Position numbers and translations under genes: made by a program. Source: Bibersteinia trehalosi (GTDB lineage: Bacteria > Pseudomonadota > Gammaproteobacteria > Enterobacterales > Pasteurellaceae). Taken from it: DNA of 64,000 nucleotides. Under the pieces are notes generated by a model. That model was given only the letters and a program-made list of their open reading frames with translations, did not search any database and was not told the origin of the DNA. The stretch's first letter is position 1. Every line of letters begins with the position of its first letter. Below are positions 9,795-20,223 of this stretch, one piece after another. The stretch covers positions 248,001-312,000 of the forward strand of contig NZ_SMAM01000002.1 of the NCBI RefSeq assembly GCF_004346205.1, read 5' to 3'.

Positions 9795-9835
9795 CGGTGC
9801 AATTTGCCATAAATTTTACAAATTGCACCGTTTTT
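9795..9835 (+). terminator. terminator of bamE built from an uptake-signal-like dyad
   Basis: Perfect 12-bp stem: CGGTGCAATTTG (9795-9806) pairs with CAAATTGCACCG (9819-9830), followed by five T. The left arm begins within AAGCGGT, a degenerate uptake signal core, so signal and terminator coincide. Confidence 0.85.
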
Positions 9836-9839
9836 GCAT

Positions 9840-10964
9840 TTATACTCGGAGATCATTGGCTTGTTGCAATAAATTTCGGCTCTCTTTTAAAAATTGCTCG
9901 GAATAATCCCCAAACCAGCGATGAACTTGCTCAAAGGTTTCGATAAAACCTTGTTTATCACCTTGTTTAAAGAAATTTAAACTATCTGAAAAGCTTTGCT
10001 GCAAAGCCTCTATGACACTTAAATTCTCTGGCTTATCTGCAATAATATCCGCATAAAGTGCCCCATCTTGTGCAAACAACCGCCCAATCATCGCCAACTC
10101 TAAGCGATAAATCGGCGAAGAGAGAGCCAATAATTGCGATAACTTCACTGGTTGGCGGGAAAGATGCAAGCCATAGGCAAAGGTTGAGAAATGGCGAAGC
10201 GCTTGGATATAAGTCATAGAATGATCGTGTTCTGTTGCATCAATCTGCTCGATCTTCGCCCCCCATAAGCGGATCTGATCTAATAACCATTGATAGCGAT
10301 CGGCAAAACGCCCGTTACAGCATGCAACCACCTGCTTTGCCATGCTTGCAATATCAGGGCCGAACATTGGGTGCAGCCCGACTACTGCACCGCCATGAAC
10401 CTCTAACATTTTCGCTAATGGTTGAGCTTTTACCGAAGTGAGATCCGCTAAAATCATATTTTCGGTTAAATAAGGTTGAAGCTGCTCAATCACTTGCACT
10501 GTTTTATCTATTGGCACACACACAATAACAACATCTGCATTATTTAAAATAGATTCTGCGTTCTGCCAATCTTGTCCACCAAGCACCTCAACGTAATAAC
10601 CAGAACGTGCAAAATAGCGTACAAACAGTCCACCAAGTTTGCCTCGTCCCCCCACTACAACAATTTTCTGAATATCGGGATTTGTCGCTTTAAAACCATG
10701 CTGATTTTCACTGATATACGACTCCCGCATCACTCGACGTAAAACATCTTCAATTAAATCCGCAGGAATCCCCTGTTTTTCGGCTTCATCACGGCGAGCT
10801 GCAATCATTGCAGCCTCCCTATCTGGAGCATATAAGGGCAAACCATGTTCAAGCTTGATTTTGCCAACTTCTGCAACCAGCTCAAGACGTTTTGCGAGTA
10901 ATTGGATAAGTTGTTGATCAACTTGGTCTATTTCATTTCGGATTGGTGTTAAAGGATTATTCAT
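9840..10964 (-). CDS. tyrA: bifunctional chorismate mutase / prephenate dehydrogenase (T-protein)
   Basis: A 374-residue bifunctional enzyme of tyrosine synthesis: chorismate to prephenate, then NAD-dependent oxidative decarboxylation to 4-hydroxyphenylpyruvate. Residues 1-90 form an AroQ-type chorismate mutase (IRNEIDQVDQQLIQLLAKRLELV). From about residue 100 there is a dehydrogenase domain with the nucleotide-binding motif VVGGRGKLGGLF and the active-site region VGLHPMFGPDI. Length matches E. coli TyrA (373). It follows aroG on the same strand, an arrangement seen in enterobacteria (aroF-tyrA). Confidence 0.97.
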   Translation of the reverse strand: MNNPLTPIRNEIDQVDQQLIQLLAKRLELVAEVGKIKLEHGLPLYAPDREAAMIAARRDEAEKQGIPADLIEDVLRRVMRESYISENQHGFKATNPDIQKIVVVGGRGKLGGLFVRYFARSGYYVEVLGGQDWQNAESILNNADVVIVCVPIDKTVQVIEQLQPYLTENMILADLTSVKAQPLAKMLEVHGGAVVGLHPMFGPDIASMAKQVVACCNGRFADRYQWLLDQIRLWGAKIEQIDATEHDHSMTYIQALRHFSTFAYGLHLSRQPVKLSQLLALSSPIYRLELAMIGRLFAQDGALYADIIADKPENLSVIEALQQSFSDSLNFFKQGDKQGFIETFEQVHRWFGDYSEQFLKESRNLLQQANDLRV

Positions 10965-11064
10965 TTCTTATTCTTTCGTAAAGAGCAAAGCCTATCCTTG
11001 CCCTAAAATTGATATTTAAATGGGCAGAGCTCATCATAATCCCTGCCCTACCATTCATCATTAA

Positions 11065-12129
11065 TTATGCATTTCTTAATTTAGCCGCAAAGTTCTCTAA
11101 TAATGTTTCCGTTGTCTCCCAACTAATGCAAGCATCTGTAATTGATACGCCATATTGCATCTGCTCAAAGGGTTGTTCGGAAGATTGATTACCTTCGAAT
11201 AGGTGGCTCTCAATCATCAAACCAATAATCGATTGATTTCCTGCCAATAATTGTTGCAATGCATCTTCTGCCACTATTGGCTGACGGCGATAATCTTTAT
11301 TGGAATTACCATGGCTACAATCAATCATAATCGCTTCGGGTAAACCTGCTTTACGTAGAGCTTCTTCACATTCTTGCACATATTTCGCTTCAAAATTTGG
11401 CGTTTTACCGCCACGCAAAATCACATGTCCATCTGGATTGCCTTTGGTGGTTAAAACCGTTACCTGCCCTTGCTGGTTAATGCCAATAAAACTATGCCCT
11501 TGGGCGGAAGCTTGCATTGCATTAATTGCGACACCTAAGTTGCCATCTGTACCATTTTTAAAGCCTACTGCCATTGATAAGCCGGAGGCCATTTCACGGT
11601 GCGTTTGAGATTCGGTGGTTCTTGCACCAATCGCAGACCAACTGAACAGATCAGCAAGATATTGTGGACTAATCGGATCAAGAGCTTCAGTTGCCAGCGG
11701 TAATCCCATTTCTGCTAAGTCTAACAGCAATTTACGAGCCACTCTCAATCCTTTTTCCACATCAAAGCTACCATCTAAATTAGGATCATTAATGAGCCCT
11801 TTCCAGCCTACAGTCGTACGCGGTTTTTCAAAATAAACGCGCATTACAATGTAAAGTTTATCTGATAATTTATCTGCAAGTACTTTTAATTTTTTTGCAT
11901 ACTCAAGCGCTGCATTAGGATCATGGATAGAACAAGGGCCTATCACGATTAATTTACGAGGGTCACGTTTGTGAATAATATCGGAAATTTCTTTGCGTGA
12001 TGTTTCGATTTGTTTACGCAATTTTTCAGAAAGTGGAAATTCTGCTTTTAGTGCCTTAGGAGTAAGTAATACTGACTCCTCTTCAATATTGACATTGTGA
12101 ATACTGTCTTGATTAACGACCTTGTTCAT
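11065..12129 (-). CDS. aroG: 3-deoxy-7-phosphoheptulonate (DAHP) synthase, class I
   Basis: A 354-residue class I (AroFGH) enzyme condensing phosphoenolpyruvate and erythrose-4-phosphate, the entry to aromatic amino acid synthesis. The metal/substrate signatures LIVIGPCSIHD, MRVYFEKPRTTVGWKGLINDP, GARTTESQTHREMASG and IDCSHGNSNKD are all present. Which aromatic amino acid inhibits it cannot be assigned from the sequence seen; the symbol follows usual Pasteurellaceae naming. tyrA lies 100 bases downstream on the same strand. Confidence 0.93.
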   Translation of the reverse strand: MNKVVNQDSIHNVNIEEESVLLTPKALKAEFPLSEKLRKQIETSRKEISDIIHKRDPRKLIVIGPCSIHDPNAALEYAKKLKVLADKLSDKLYIVMRVYFEKPRTTVGWKGLINDPNLDGSFDVEKGLRVARKLLLDLAEMGLPLATEALDPISPQYLADLFSWSAIGARTTESQTHREMASGLSMAVGFKNGTDGNLGVAINAMQASAQGHSFIGINQQGQVTVLTTKGNPDGHVILRGGKTPNFEAKYVQECEEALRKAGLPEAIMIDCSHGNSNKDYRRQPIVAEDALQQLLAGNQSIIGLMIESHLFEGNQSSEQPFEQMQYGVSITDACISWETTETLLENFAAKLRNA

Positions 12130-12170
12130 TTTTGTTTCCTGTGTTGTAAATTAAAAATTACAGAAACAAT

Positions 12171-13205
12171 CTACCTGTTTATCTTTAAGGTTTCAACCAC
12201 TTTTTCAATTACTTGCTCAACAGTTATACGATCCATCAATTTTTCGCCTTTCGCTTTCGTCGCCCATGGTAATTCCTGCCAAGGTTTACCATAACTTTCA
12301 AGAATTGCTTGATCATACACCGAAACAACTTTATCTAAATCTTGGTAAGGCCCTGTACGCCGTGGATTATGCAATGCATAGAGCCCAATCACCGGTGTCT
12401 TTTGTGTTGTCGCAATGTGTGCTGGGCCAGAATCAGAGGAAATCACCAAATCAACTTGCTTAATTAATGCAGTTAACTGTTTTAAGTTAGTTTTGCCAGC
12501 GATGTTGCAACAATTTGGTGCAAGCGCTGCTATATCTGCGGCTGTTTGCATCTCATATGCGGAAGGCGACCCCGCAATTAAGACATGAATATTCTGCTGT
12601 TCCAGAAAACGGGCAATTTCACCATAGCGTTCGGGCAACCAATCTTTCTCTTTCTTACTGGAACAAGGCGCAATCAATACATTCTTGCGTGAAGAATCAA
12701 TAAACTGTGCGGCATCATTTAGCGCTTGCTCACTTACCGGCAAATTCCAATGCGCTGAAAGATCTTGCACACCTATCGCTTGAGCAAACATCATTTGTCC
12801 ATCTAGCACGTGGGGCGAGCTTGTCATTTCTACTTTCTGATTAGTAAACAACCACTGCCCTTCTCTTGCTCGATCACGGTTAAACCCGATTTTTTTATCC
12901 GCTTTAATGCCTAATGATAAAATTGAGGATCGAAAAGCTGTTTGCATATTCAGTAAAAAATCAAACCGCTTGTTTGAAAGCTGTTTCCAAAGTGCAAAAA
13001 TACCTTTCCAGCCTGCTTTTTTATCAAAGGGAACAAGTGCTACATTTGGAATACCTTGCATCAGGTTTGCTTCTGTTTTGCCGATAATCCACGTAATTTC
13101 TGCATCTGGATAATGTCGCTGAATTGCTTGAACAACCGCAAGCGTATGACAGACATCCCCAATTGCAGAGAGGCGAAGAATACAAATTGATAACGGTTTA
13201 TTCAT
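12171..13205 (-). CDS. opsX: glycosyltransferase family 9, OpsX-type heptosyltransferase I
   Basis: A 344-residue GT9 enzyme expected to add the first heptose to the Kdo of the LPS inner core, using ADP-heptose, at the inner face of the inner membrane. The N-terminus ICILRLSAIGDVCHTLAVVQAIQRHYP and the donor-site region ISSDSGPAHIATTQKTPVIGLY are typical; the sequence around KKAGWKGIFALWKQL closely resembles H. influenzae OpsX. The ATG at 13205 matches that start; the frame is open for 66 more codons upstream but overlaps tusE. It follows tusE by 13 bases. Confidence 0.86.
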   Translation of the reverse strand: MNKPLSICILRLSAIGDVCHTLAVVQAIQRHYPDAEITWIIGKTEANLMQGIPNVALVPFDKKAGWKGIFALWKQLSNKRFDFLLNMQTAFRSSILSLGIKADKKIGFNRDRAREGQWLFTNQKVEMTSSPHVLDGQMMFAQAIGVQDLSAHWNLPVSEQALNDAAQFIDSSRKNVLIAPCSSKKEKDWLPERYGEIARFLEQQNIHVLIAGSPSAYEMQTAADIAALAPNCCNIAGKTNLKQLTALIKQVDLVISSDSGPAHIATTQKTPVIGLYALHNPRRTGPYQDLDKVVSVYDQAILESYGKPWQELPWATKAKGEKLMDRITVEQVIEKVVETLKINR

Positions 13206-13218
13206 TATTCCATCTCTT

Positions 13219-13554
13219 TTATAAACATTTTGCAGGTTTTGGCAATCCTGCAATTTTGGTGGCTTGCTTTGCTGGGCCTTCAGGGAATAAACGTTGTAAA
13301 TAACGGCTATTACCCTTTTCTTCGCCAAATTTTTGTGCCAACGCTTTAACCAGCATACGAATTGCTGGAGAAGTTTTATACTCTTGATAAAACTCTCGCA
13401 CAAATAATACGATTTCCCAATGGGCTTCGCTCAGCTCAATCCCCTCTTTATGTGCAATGGCAATCGCTAAATCTTCGCTCCAATCATCTAAATTTTTTAA
13501 ATACCCAAACTCATCGGTAGGATATTGTTGTCCATTTAATTCAATCATATTCAT
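13219..13554 (-). CDS. tusE: sulfur relay protein TusE (DsrC family)
   Basis: A 111-residue DsrC/TusE protein that accepts persulfide sulfur from TusBCD and passes it to MnmA for 2-thiolation of tRNA wobble uridine. The C-terminal swinging arm ends in PKPAKCL with the essential penultimate Cys. The helical core ([26 protein letters not shown]) is family-typical. The neighbour yccA lies upstream on the same strand, the same pairing as in E. coli (yccA-tusE), with a terminator between them here. Confidence 0.94.
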   Translation of the reverse strand: MNMIELNGQQYPTDEFGYLKNLDDWSEDLAIAIAHKEGIELSEAHWEIVLFVREFYQEYKTSPAIRMLVKALAQKFGEEKGNSRYLQRLFPEGPAKQATKIAGLPKPAKCL

Positions 13555-13597
13555 TTTGCAAAAAATCCATCAAAAATGACCGCTTGTATATAGCAAC

Positions 13598-13625
13598 AAA
13601 AAATGCCACAGACTGTGGCATTTTT
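13598..13625 (-). terminator. terminator of yccA
   Basis: AAAAATGCCACAG pairs with CTGTGGCATTTTT around a minimal loop. The A/T flanks make it usable on both strands; the gene it serves is yccA, whose stop lies 16 bases upstream. Confidence 0.85.
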
Positions 13626-13640
13626 CAAATTTATTCTAGC

Positions 13641-14303
13641 TTAGTCATCGCGACCTAAAACGCCAAAAATTTGTAAGAAACTGACGAACAAGTTGTAAAG
13701 CGAAACATATAAATCAACAGTTGCACGAATATAGTTCGTTTCGCCCCCATGAATGATATTGCTGGTGGAGTATAAAATGCCGCCAGTGGCAAATACAACA
13801 AATAATGCACTTAAGGCTAACGCTAAAGCTGGCATTTGTAGGAAGATATTAGCGATAATGCCAACTAATAACACCACAAATAGTGCAATCATCATTCCTG
13901 ATAAAAACGACATATCTTTCTTAGTGGTTAAAACATAGGCTGAACAAGCAAAGAAAGTTAATGCGGTTGCACCAAAAGCCAATGCTGCTGCATCCCCCAT
14001 GCCATGTCCTAAATAGACATTTAAGATAGTCCCTACGCTATAGCCTAAAAAGCCAGTTAAAGCAAATACGCTGGCAATACCTGCGGCACTATTCGCTGTA
14101 GCGTTGGTTAAAAATAACAAACCATAAAAGCCTGCAAGCATAATCCCCCAGTGCATTCTTGGCAAATTAAGTTGCATTGTGATTGTGGCAACAATTGCGG
14201 AAAAAGCTAAGGTTAAACCAAGTAAGAAATAGGTATTACGCAACACTTTGTGCGTGCTAAGCAACGACTCCGAACGAGCCGAGGTTACTAAACGTTCTTG
14301 CAT
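13641..14303 (-). CDS. yccA: BAX inhibitor-1 family protein YccA (FtsH modulator)
   Basis: A 220-residue polytopic protein with seven hydrophobic segments and the Bax-inhibitor-1 (UPF0005) pattern. The N-terminal cytosolic part ([25 protein letters not shown]) matches YccA. In E. coli YccA binds and slows the membrane protease FtsH. It is divergent from gyrA with a 175-base spacer. Confidence 0.93.
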   Translation of the reverse strand: MQERLVTSARSESLLSTHKVLRNTYFLLGLTLAFSAIVATITMQLNLPRMHWGIMLAGFYGLLFLTNATANSAAGIASVFALTGFLGYSVGTILNVYLGHGMGDAAALAFGATALTFFACSAYVLTTKKDMSFLSGMMIALFVVLLVGIIANIFLQMPALALALSALFVVFATGGILYSTSNIIHGGETNYIRATVDLYVSLYNLFVSFLQIFGVLGRDD

Positions 14304-14403
14304 ATTCGCTCCTTAATCTAAATTGTATGCAGGAAATGGCGGCTAAAGTAGCAGAAAACAGCGGAAAGTCAATTCACAAAATCGCCAAATCAGCCCCGAT
14401 TTA

Positions 14404-14412
14404 TGCTATACT
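14404..14412 (+). promoter_or_regulatory. extended -10 promoter element for gyrA
   Basis: TGCTATACT, an extended -10 (TG-n-TATACT), 67 bases upstream of the gyrA ATG. No convincing -35 is seen, as is common for extended -10 promoters. Confidence 0.55.
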
Positions 14413-14478
14413 TCGCACAATTTTGCCTACAGGGAAAAACCTTGGGGCTTTTTCTTTTCATTTGATCAGGAATTTTCA

Positions 14479-17154
14479 ATGAGCGAAGTATCCAAAGACA
14501 TTACCCCCATCGGTATTGAGGACGAATTAAAAACGTCCTATCTTGATTATGCAATGTCGGTGATTGTTGGACGTGCGTTGCCAGACGTGCGTGATGGTTT
14601 AAAACCAGTTCACCGCCGTGTGCTATTCTCTATGCACCAAAATGGCATTACCCACAATAAAAAATTCGTGAAATCGGCTCGTGTGGTCGGCGATGTTATC
14701 GGTAAATATCACCCACACGGTGATAGTGCGGTGTACGATACTATCGTACGTATGGCACAGCCATTCTCACTACGCTATATGCTGGTAGAAGGTCAAGGTA
14801 ACTTTGGTTCAATTGATGGCGACAGTGCAGCGGCAATGCGTTATACCGAAGTGAAAATGCAAAAAATCACACAGGAATTGCTGACCGATTTAGACAAAGA
14901 AACCGTTGATTTCTCGCCTAACTACGATGGGCAAGAAATGATTCCTGATGTGTTACCAACCAAAATTCCTGCGTTATTAGTCAATGGTTCAAGTGGTATT
15001 GCGGTCGGTATGGCAACCAACATTCCACCGCACAACCTAAATGAAGTGTTAGATGGTTGTCTTGCCTATATGGAAAATGAAGCTATCAGTATTGATGAAC
15101 TTATTCAATATATTCCAGGCCCAGATTTCCCGACAGCAGCGTTAATTAACGGCAGAAAAGGCATTGAAGATGCCTACAAAACAGGACGAGGCAAAGTTTA
15201 TGTGCGAGCCAAAGCCGAAGTTGAAAATATCAATGGCAAAGAACAAATTGTCGTTACTGAACTACCGTACCAAGTCAATAAAGCCAAATTAGTGGAAAAA
15301 ATTGCCGAATTAGTGCGTGATAAGAAAATTGATGGTATTAGTAATATCAAAGATTTATCCAGTGAAAAAGTCGGTATTCGCATTGAAATCTATATCAAGC
15401 GTGATGCCGTTGGCGAGGTTGTATTAAACCAGCTCTATGCCCTTACCCAAATGCAAGTGACATTCGGGATCAATATGGTGGCATTAGATCACGGTCAGCC
15501 AAGACTTTTTAACTTAAAAGAGATCATTGCCGCCTTTATCAATCACCGCCGTGAAGTGGTAACTCGTCGTACGATCTACAATTTGCGTAAAGCACGTGAA
15601 CGTTCACATATTTTAGAAGGCTTAGGTATTGCCCTTGCTAACATTGATGAGATCATTGAACTGATCCGCACCTCTAAAACCACCCAAGAAGCGAGCCAAA
15701 AATTATTAGAGCGTAGTTGGGAGATTGGCTTAGCCTCTGCATTACTAGAAGTAGCTGGTTCAGCAGATGCCCGTTTAGAAGATTTAGCAGATCATTACGG
15801 CAGACACGGAGACCAATATCGCTTATCGGAAGATCAAGTCCGTGCGATTTTAGAAATGCGTTTAAGCCGTTTAGTTGGCTTAGAATTTGATAAAATCGTG
15901 GAAGAATATGGTGAATTACTGCTTAAAATTGCCGAATTTTTACTGATTTTAAATAGCCCTGCTCGCTTAATGGAAGTGATTCGTGAAGAATTGGAAGCAG
16001 TGCGTGCTGAATATGGCGATGCTCGCCGTACCGAAATCACTTCAGCTTCTGGTGATATTAATCTTGAAGATTTAATTGCCCCAGAAGACGTGGTGGTCAC
16101 GCTTTCTCACGCAGGCTATGTGAAATATCAACCGCTTTCCGATTACGAAGCACAACGTCGTGGCGGTAAAGGTAAATCAGCAACCAAAATGAAAGAAGAT
16201 GATTTCATTGAGAAATTATTGGTTGCGAATACCCACGATGTGATTCTCTGCTTCTCGAGTCGTGGACGAGTCTATCAACTCAAAGTATATCAGCTACCGC
16301 AAGCCAGCCGTGCAGCTCGTGGTACACCAATTATCAACATTCTGCCATTAGAATCGGGCGAACGCATTACCTCTATCCTACCAATCCAAAAAGATGGGTT
16401 TAGTGAAGATAAATTTGTGCTAATGGCAACGGCAAGCGGTATCGTGAAAAAAGTGACCCTTGATGCGTTTAGCAATATCCGCTCAAATGGCTTGATTGCG
16501 TTAAATTTACGTGATGGAGATGAGTTAATCGGGGTAGATATTACCGATGGCGAAAGTGAAATTATGCTTTTCTCCGCACAAGGTCGTGTGGTTCGCTTTA
16601 AAGAATCAGCGGTGCGTGCAATGGGTCGTACCGCAACGGGGGTACGAGGAATGAAATTAGCCCTCACCGAACTTGCTGATGATGCAGAAGAAACCGAAGT
16701 AGAACTCGTTGAGGTTGAGGAAAACGATGAAACAGATGTTGATCTCAATAAAGATAAGGTCGTTTCATTGGTTATTCCAAAAAATGAAGGCGAAATTCTC
16801 ACCGTGACCCAAAACGGCTATGGTAAACGGACTAAATTAGCGGAATATCCAACTAAGTCTCGTAACACCAAAGGGGTGGTATCCATCAAAGTAAACGTGC
16901 GTAACGGTAAAGTGGTTGCGGCGGTTCAAGTGATTGACAGCGACCAAATTATGTTGATTACCGATGGCGGCACACTGGTTCGTACCCGAGTAGGTGAAGT
17001 GAGCTTAGTCGGACGTAACACACAAGGTGTACGCATTATCCGTACCATTGAAGGTGAAAGCGTTGTTGGTTTAGAGCGTATTGCCGAAATTGAAGACGAC
17101 AATACAACTGACGATGAAGCAGATAGCGAACAAGCGGTAGAAACGCAAGAATAA
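14479..17154 (+). CDS. gyrA: DNA gyrase subunit A
   Basis: An 891-residue type IIA topoisomerase subunit that cuts and rejoins DNA to introduce negative supercoils with GyrB. The catalytic tyrosine is Tyr122 (MRYTEV), with the same numbering as E. coli. The quinolone-determining region around Ser83 and Asp87 ([13 protein letters not shown]) carries the susceptible residues. The GyrA box QRRGGKG opens the C-terminal beta-pinwheel, which contains an acidic insertion (about residues 733-755) and ends in an acidic tail, as usual for gammaproteobacteria. Confidence 0.98.
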   Translation: MSEVSKDITPIGIEDELKTSYLDYAMSVIVGRALPDVRDGLKPVHRRVLFSMHQNGITHNKKFVKSARVVGDVIGKYHPHGDSAVYDTIVRMAQPFSLRYMLVEGQGNFGSIDGDSAAAMRYTEVKMQKITQELLTDLDKETVDFSPNYDGQEMIPDVLPTKIPALLVNGSSGIAVGMATNIPPHNLNEVLDGCLAYMENEAISIDELIQYIPGPDFPTAALINGRKGIEDAYKTGRGKVYVRAKAEVENINGKEQIVVTELPYQVNKAKLVEKIAELVRDKKIDGISNIKDLSSEKVGIRIEIYIKRDAVGEVVLNQLYALTQMQVTFGINMVALDHGQPRLFNLKEIIAAFINHRREVVTRRTIYNLRKARERSHILEGLGIALANIDEIIELIRTSKTTQEASQKLLERSWEIGLASALLEVAGSADARLEDLADHYGRHGDQYRLSEDQVRAILEMRLSRLVGLEFDKIVEEYGELLLKIAEFLLILNSPARLMEVIREELEAVRAEYGDARRTEITSASGDINLEDLIAPEDVVVTLSHAGYVKYQPLSDYEAQRRGGKGKSATKMKEDDFIEKLLVANTHDVILCFSSRGRVYQLKVYQLPQASRAARGTPIINILPLESGERITSILPIQKDGFSEDKFVLMATASGIVKKVTLDAFSNIRSNGLIALNLRDGDELIGVDITDGESEIMLFSAQGRVVRFKESAVRAMGRTATGVRGMKLALTELADDAEETEVELVEVEENDETDVDLNKDKVVSLVIPKNEGEILTVTQNGYGKRTKLAEYPTKSRNTKGVVSIKVNVRNGKVVAAVQVIDSDQIMLITDGGTLVRTRVGEVSLVGRNTQGVRIIRTIEGESVVGLERIAEIEDDNTTDDEADSEQAVETQE

Positions 17155-17175
17155 TCTGCAAAATCCAGTAAGAAC

Positions 17176-17203
17176 AAAGGGAGCGAATGCTCCCTTTATT
17201 TTT
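17176..17203 (+). terminator. terminator of gyrA
   Basis: AAAGGGAGC-GAAT-GCTCCCTTT followed by ATTTTT: a 9-bp perfect stem, 21 bases after the stop codon. Confidence 0.93.
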
Positions 17204-17282
17204 GTAGTTACTTTGTAAAATTAGTGGCTAAAACAACCGCTTGTCTGTAATAAAACCAGCATGTAAAGCAGCACATTTAAAC

Positions 17283-19031
17283 TTATTCACTAAATTGCAT
17301 TTTATGTAGCTGCTTGTAAGCCCCTCCTTTTGCCAACAACTCAGAATGCGAGCCTCGCTCAATAATTTCACCGTGATCTACCACTAAAATTTCATCCGCA
17401 TTTTCTATCGTTGATAAGCGGTGTGCAATCACCAGCACTGTACGATCTTTTTGTAACTCATCAAGGGCGGCTTGAATCGCTCGTTCTGATTCCGTATCCA
17501 ATGCAGAGGTTGCTTCATCAAGCACTAAAACGGGTGAATTACGCAATAAAGCACGGGCAATTGCCAGACGCTGACGCTGTCCGCCTGATAAACTTACGCC
17601 ATTTTCACCGATCACTGTATCCAATCCTTGTGGTAGATTTTCGATAAACTCCATCGCATAGGCTGCCCGTGCTGCTTGTTCAATTTGCTCACGGCTAAAT
17701 TTATCTTGTGCCGCGTAAGCGATATTATTGGCTATCGTATCGTTAAATAAGTGAACCTGTTGCGAAACAATCGCACATTGAGCACGTAAATTATTCAACT
17801 CATAATCTTGAATATCTACGCCATCAAGTGAAATTTTACCATTCTCAATTTCATAGAAACGGGTAATGAGATTAGCAATTGTTGATTTACCCGAGCCAGA
17901 GCGCCCCACTAATGCAAGGGTCTTACCAGCAGGTAATTCAAATGAAATCTGTTTCAAAGCTGGCTTATCTTTGCCGTAGTAAGTGAAAGTCACATCATCA
18001 AAGCGAATATCACCTTTGGCTCGTTCGGTTTTGTGTGTGCCAGTGTCTTTTTCCGTTGGTAAATCAAATAGGGTAAAGAGTGTTTGGCATGCAGCCATCC
18101 CCCGTTGGAATTGGGCATTCACATTGGTTAAGGTTTTAAGTGGACGCAAAATCCCCATTAACGCCCCAATCACTGCTGCAAATTCTCCAGCAGTAAGCGT
18201 ATCCCCCATAATTTCAGGCGATCCAGCTAAAAACAGCACCACTGCCAATGCAAGCGAGGCAATCACTTGAATAATAGGGTCTGAGATAGCGGTTGCCGCC
18301 ATCATTTTCATCCCTTTTCTGCGCATATCATTACTTGAATGATTAAAACGCTCTTCTTCTACCTTTTGCCCACCAAATGAAAGCACGACTTTATGTCCTC
18401 GTAGCATCTGCTCAGCAGATTCAGTCATACTCCCCATGGATTCTTGCATATTACGACTTAGAGCTCGAAAACGTTTCGAAACTAAACGAATTAAAATCGC
18501 AATCACAGGCCCAATTAAAAACAGCACTAAGGATAAACGCCAACTGTAATAGAACATTGTTGCGACAAGGAAGACAATATAAATCCCTTCACGCACTACG
18601 CTTTGCAGTGCCGATGCAGACGAGTTAGCAATTTGTTCTGAATCGTAAGTGATACGCGAAAGGAGTTTACCTGATGAGTTTTGGTCAAAGAAGGCAACTG
18701 GCATAAACATCAGGTGCTTAAATACTTTTTGACGCATAGTCATAACGACTTTGCCCGATACCCAAGCCAAACAATAATTTGATACAAAACTGGTTAGCCC
18801 GCGTGCAAAAATTAAGCCTACAACGATAAATGCCATATATTTTAAGAAATTACGATCCGCCCCCTGTCCAAAACCTTCATCAATTAGTGGTTTGAGCATG
18901 GTGATCAGGTAAGCATCTGCACCAGCATTTAAGATCATGGCAATCGCCGCAACAATTAATCCACCTAAGAAAGGATGAATCATCGGGTACAGACGTTTAA
19001 AAGTCTGCCAAGTGGTTTGATCTTGAGTCAT
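17283..19031 (-). CDS. msbA: lipid A flippase / ABC transporter MsbA
   Basis: Homodimeric ABC exporter that flips core-lipid A across the inner membrane. Six transmembrane helices fill residues 20-310. The ATPase domain carries Walker [10 protein letters not shown], signature LSGGQRQR, Walker [13 protein letters not shown] and the switch His in VIAHRLST. I take the ATG at 19031 ([16 protein letters not shown]), which gives 582 residues, the E. coli length, and aligns with its N-terminus; the frame is open to 19079 with two further ATG codons. Confidence 0.96.
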   Translation of the reverse strand: MTQDQTTWQTFKRLYPMIHPFLGGLIVAAIAMILNAGADAYLITMLKPLIDEGFGQGADRNFLKYMAFIVVGLIFARGLTSFVSNYCLAWVSGKVVMTMRQKVFKHLMFMPVAFFDQNSSGKLLSRITYDSEQIANSSASALQSVVREGIYIVFLVATMFYYSWRLSLVLFLIGPVIAILIRLVSKRFRALSRNMQESMGSMTESAEQMLRGHKVVLSFGGQKVEEERFNHSSNDMRRKGMKMMAATAISDPIIQVIASLALAVVLFLAGSPEIMGDTLTAGEFAAVIGALMGILRPLKTLTNVNAQFQRGMAACQTLFTLFDLPTEKDTGTHKTERAKGDIRFDDVTFTYYGKDKPALKQISFELPAGKTLALVGRSGSGKSTIANLITRFYEIENGKISLDGVDIQDYELNNLRAQCAIVSQQVHLFNDTIANNIAYAAQDKFSREQIEQAARAAYAMEFIENLPQGLDTVIGENGVSLSGGQRQRLAIARALLRNSPVLVLDEATSALDTESERAIQAALDELQKDRTVLVIAHRLSTIENADEILVVDHGEIIERGSHSELLAKGGAYKQLHKMQFSE

Positions 19032-19159
19032 CTCGTCTAACGAGTAAATATTTTTTTGTTTCATAATCTTGGTAATCATTAAAAAATCTTAGCTATTTTA
19101 AGCCGAAAGCCGCTTTACACCAAATTTGCACCTGACAAGCGGTAATTTTTAGGAAAAAT

Positions 19160-19834
19160 TTACAAAATTAAACGCAATAGCAAAGGAGCGATAAAAGAAG
19201 AAAATACACCACATAGCACAAAAGCAATCGCTGCGAAACTGGCTGCCTCGTTACCAATTTCCATACTACGTGCCGTACCAAGCGCGTGCGATACTGCTCC
19301 CATACTTAAACCAATGGCAAACAAGCGTTTCACTTTAAGTATGCCGAGTAGCATTGTTCCAAATACTGCACCGGTTAAACCAGCAATCATAACCCCTATA
19401 CCTGTAAGTGCGTTGTTACCACCTAGCTCTTGGCTAATTAATAGTGCGATAGGCATGGTTACTGACTTACCAGCAATAGAAGCAATAATCTCTTCACTTC
19501 CGCCAAACAGTTTCGCTAAATACATTCCACTTAGCATAGTAAGCACAGCACTTATGAAACAAAGTGCTAAAATTTGTTTCCATTTTCTCTTAACTTGATG
19601 CAATTGTTCATAAAATGGCAACGCTAATGCAACAATGGATAAATTCAATAAACTATTAAGCGGTTGGTTACCTGCATAATACTCTTGATACGAAAAATCC
19701 CCCAGCAATAACACAGCAATAATTAAGAGTAACGCGAGGATAAAAGGATTAAAAATACTTGACTTCAATAAACGACTTAAACGAATTGCAATGAGAAAAG
19801 CCATGATTGTGAGCCCAGAAAAGAGATAAGTCAT
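19160..19834 (-). CDS. LrgB/YohK family membrane protein
   Basis: A 224-residue protein with about seven hydrophobic segments. It has LrgB/CidB hallmarks, including the conserved ASIAGKSVTMPIALLISQELGG segment near residue 120 and GLSMGAVSHALGTARSMEIG. The family works with LrgA/CidA proteins in holin-like control of murein hydrolases or in pyruvate/metabolite transport. It overlaps the LrgA gene by four bases, so the two are co-translated. Confidence 0.9.
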   Translation of the reverse strand: MTYLFSGLTIMAFLIAIRLSRLLKSSIFNPFILALLLIIAVLLLGDFSYQEYYAGNQPLNSLLNLSIVALALPFYEQLHQVKRKWKQILALCFISAVLTMLSGMYLAKLFGGSEEIIASIAGKSVTMPIALLISQELGGNNALTGIGVMIAGLTGAVFGTMLLGILKVKRLFAIGLSMGAVSHALGTARSMEIGNEAASFAAIAFVLCGVFSSFIAPLLLRLIL

Positions 19835-20223
19835 TTTTCATTTTCCTCTTCTTCGTGAGATAATTTTTCTGCAATAAAAGCAATGATGAGGAGCGATAAA
19901 GCGCTACTTAATATATTTGCCAGTACCAAATCGATAAAATGAGTTTGTAGCACATCGCCGTATTGCATAATCCCAACACAAATTGGTAAAAAGCAGATAG
20001 GCATATAACGGTTAAAAATACGAGCGATAGGTAAAATCCACGCTTTTTGAATAATCCCTGTCACTAAGCAGAAAAAGAGTAACAATAATCCCCAAATACC
20101 TTCAGGAATGGCAGGAATTACCCGATTCAGTATTTTTCCAATCCAGAGCATAAAAAGTAAAATCGCTAAGGAGCGGGCAAATTGCCCGACTGTTTTCAAT
20201 AAGTTTTGCATTGATTTATCCAT
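19831..20223 (-). CDS. LrgA/YohJ (CidA/holin-like) family membrane protein
   Basis: A 130-residue, four-helix hydrophobic protein with LrgA signatures (IPEGIWGLLLLFFCLV and FLPICVGIMQYGDVL). It pairs with the overlapping LrgB gene. Its ATG at 20223 lies inside the last codons of yoaA, giving 8 bases of overlap; a second ATG is at 20211. The helicase-LrgA-LrgB order implies one transcript. Confidence 0.88.
   Translation of the reverse strand: MDKSMQNLLKTVGQFARSLAILLFMLWIGKILNRVIPAIPEGIWGLLLLFFCLVTGIIQKAWILPIARIFNRYMPICFLPICVGIMQYGDVLQTHFIDLVLANILSSALSLLIIAFIAEKLSHEEEENEK

Noticed and set aside
11022-11048. GGGCAG/CTGCCC pairing between aroG and tyrA
   Set aside because: Only six pairs around a 15-base loop and no T-run in the right place, so not listed as a terminator or attenuator.
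13206-13403. 66-codon upstream extension of the OpsX-type gene
   Set aside because: It overlaps tusE and does not resemble heptosyltransferase N-termini; the ATG at 13205 matches the family.
16290-16802. 170-codon open frame on the minus strand inside gyrA
   Set aside because: Antisense to a certain gene. Its Ser/Thr/Ile-rich composition is what the complement of gyrA codons gives, and no family is recognised.
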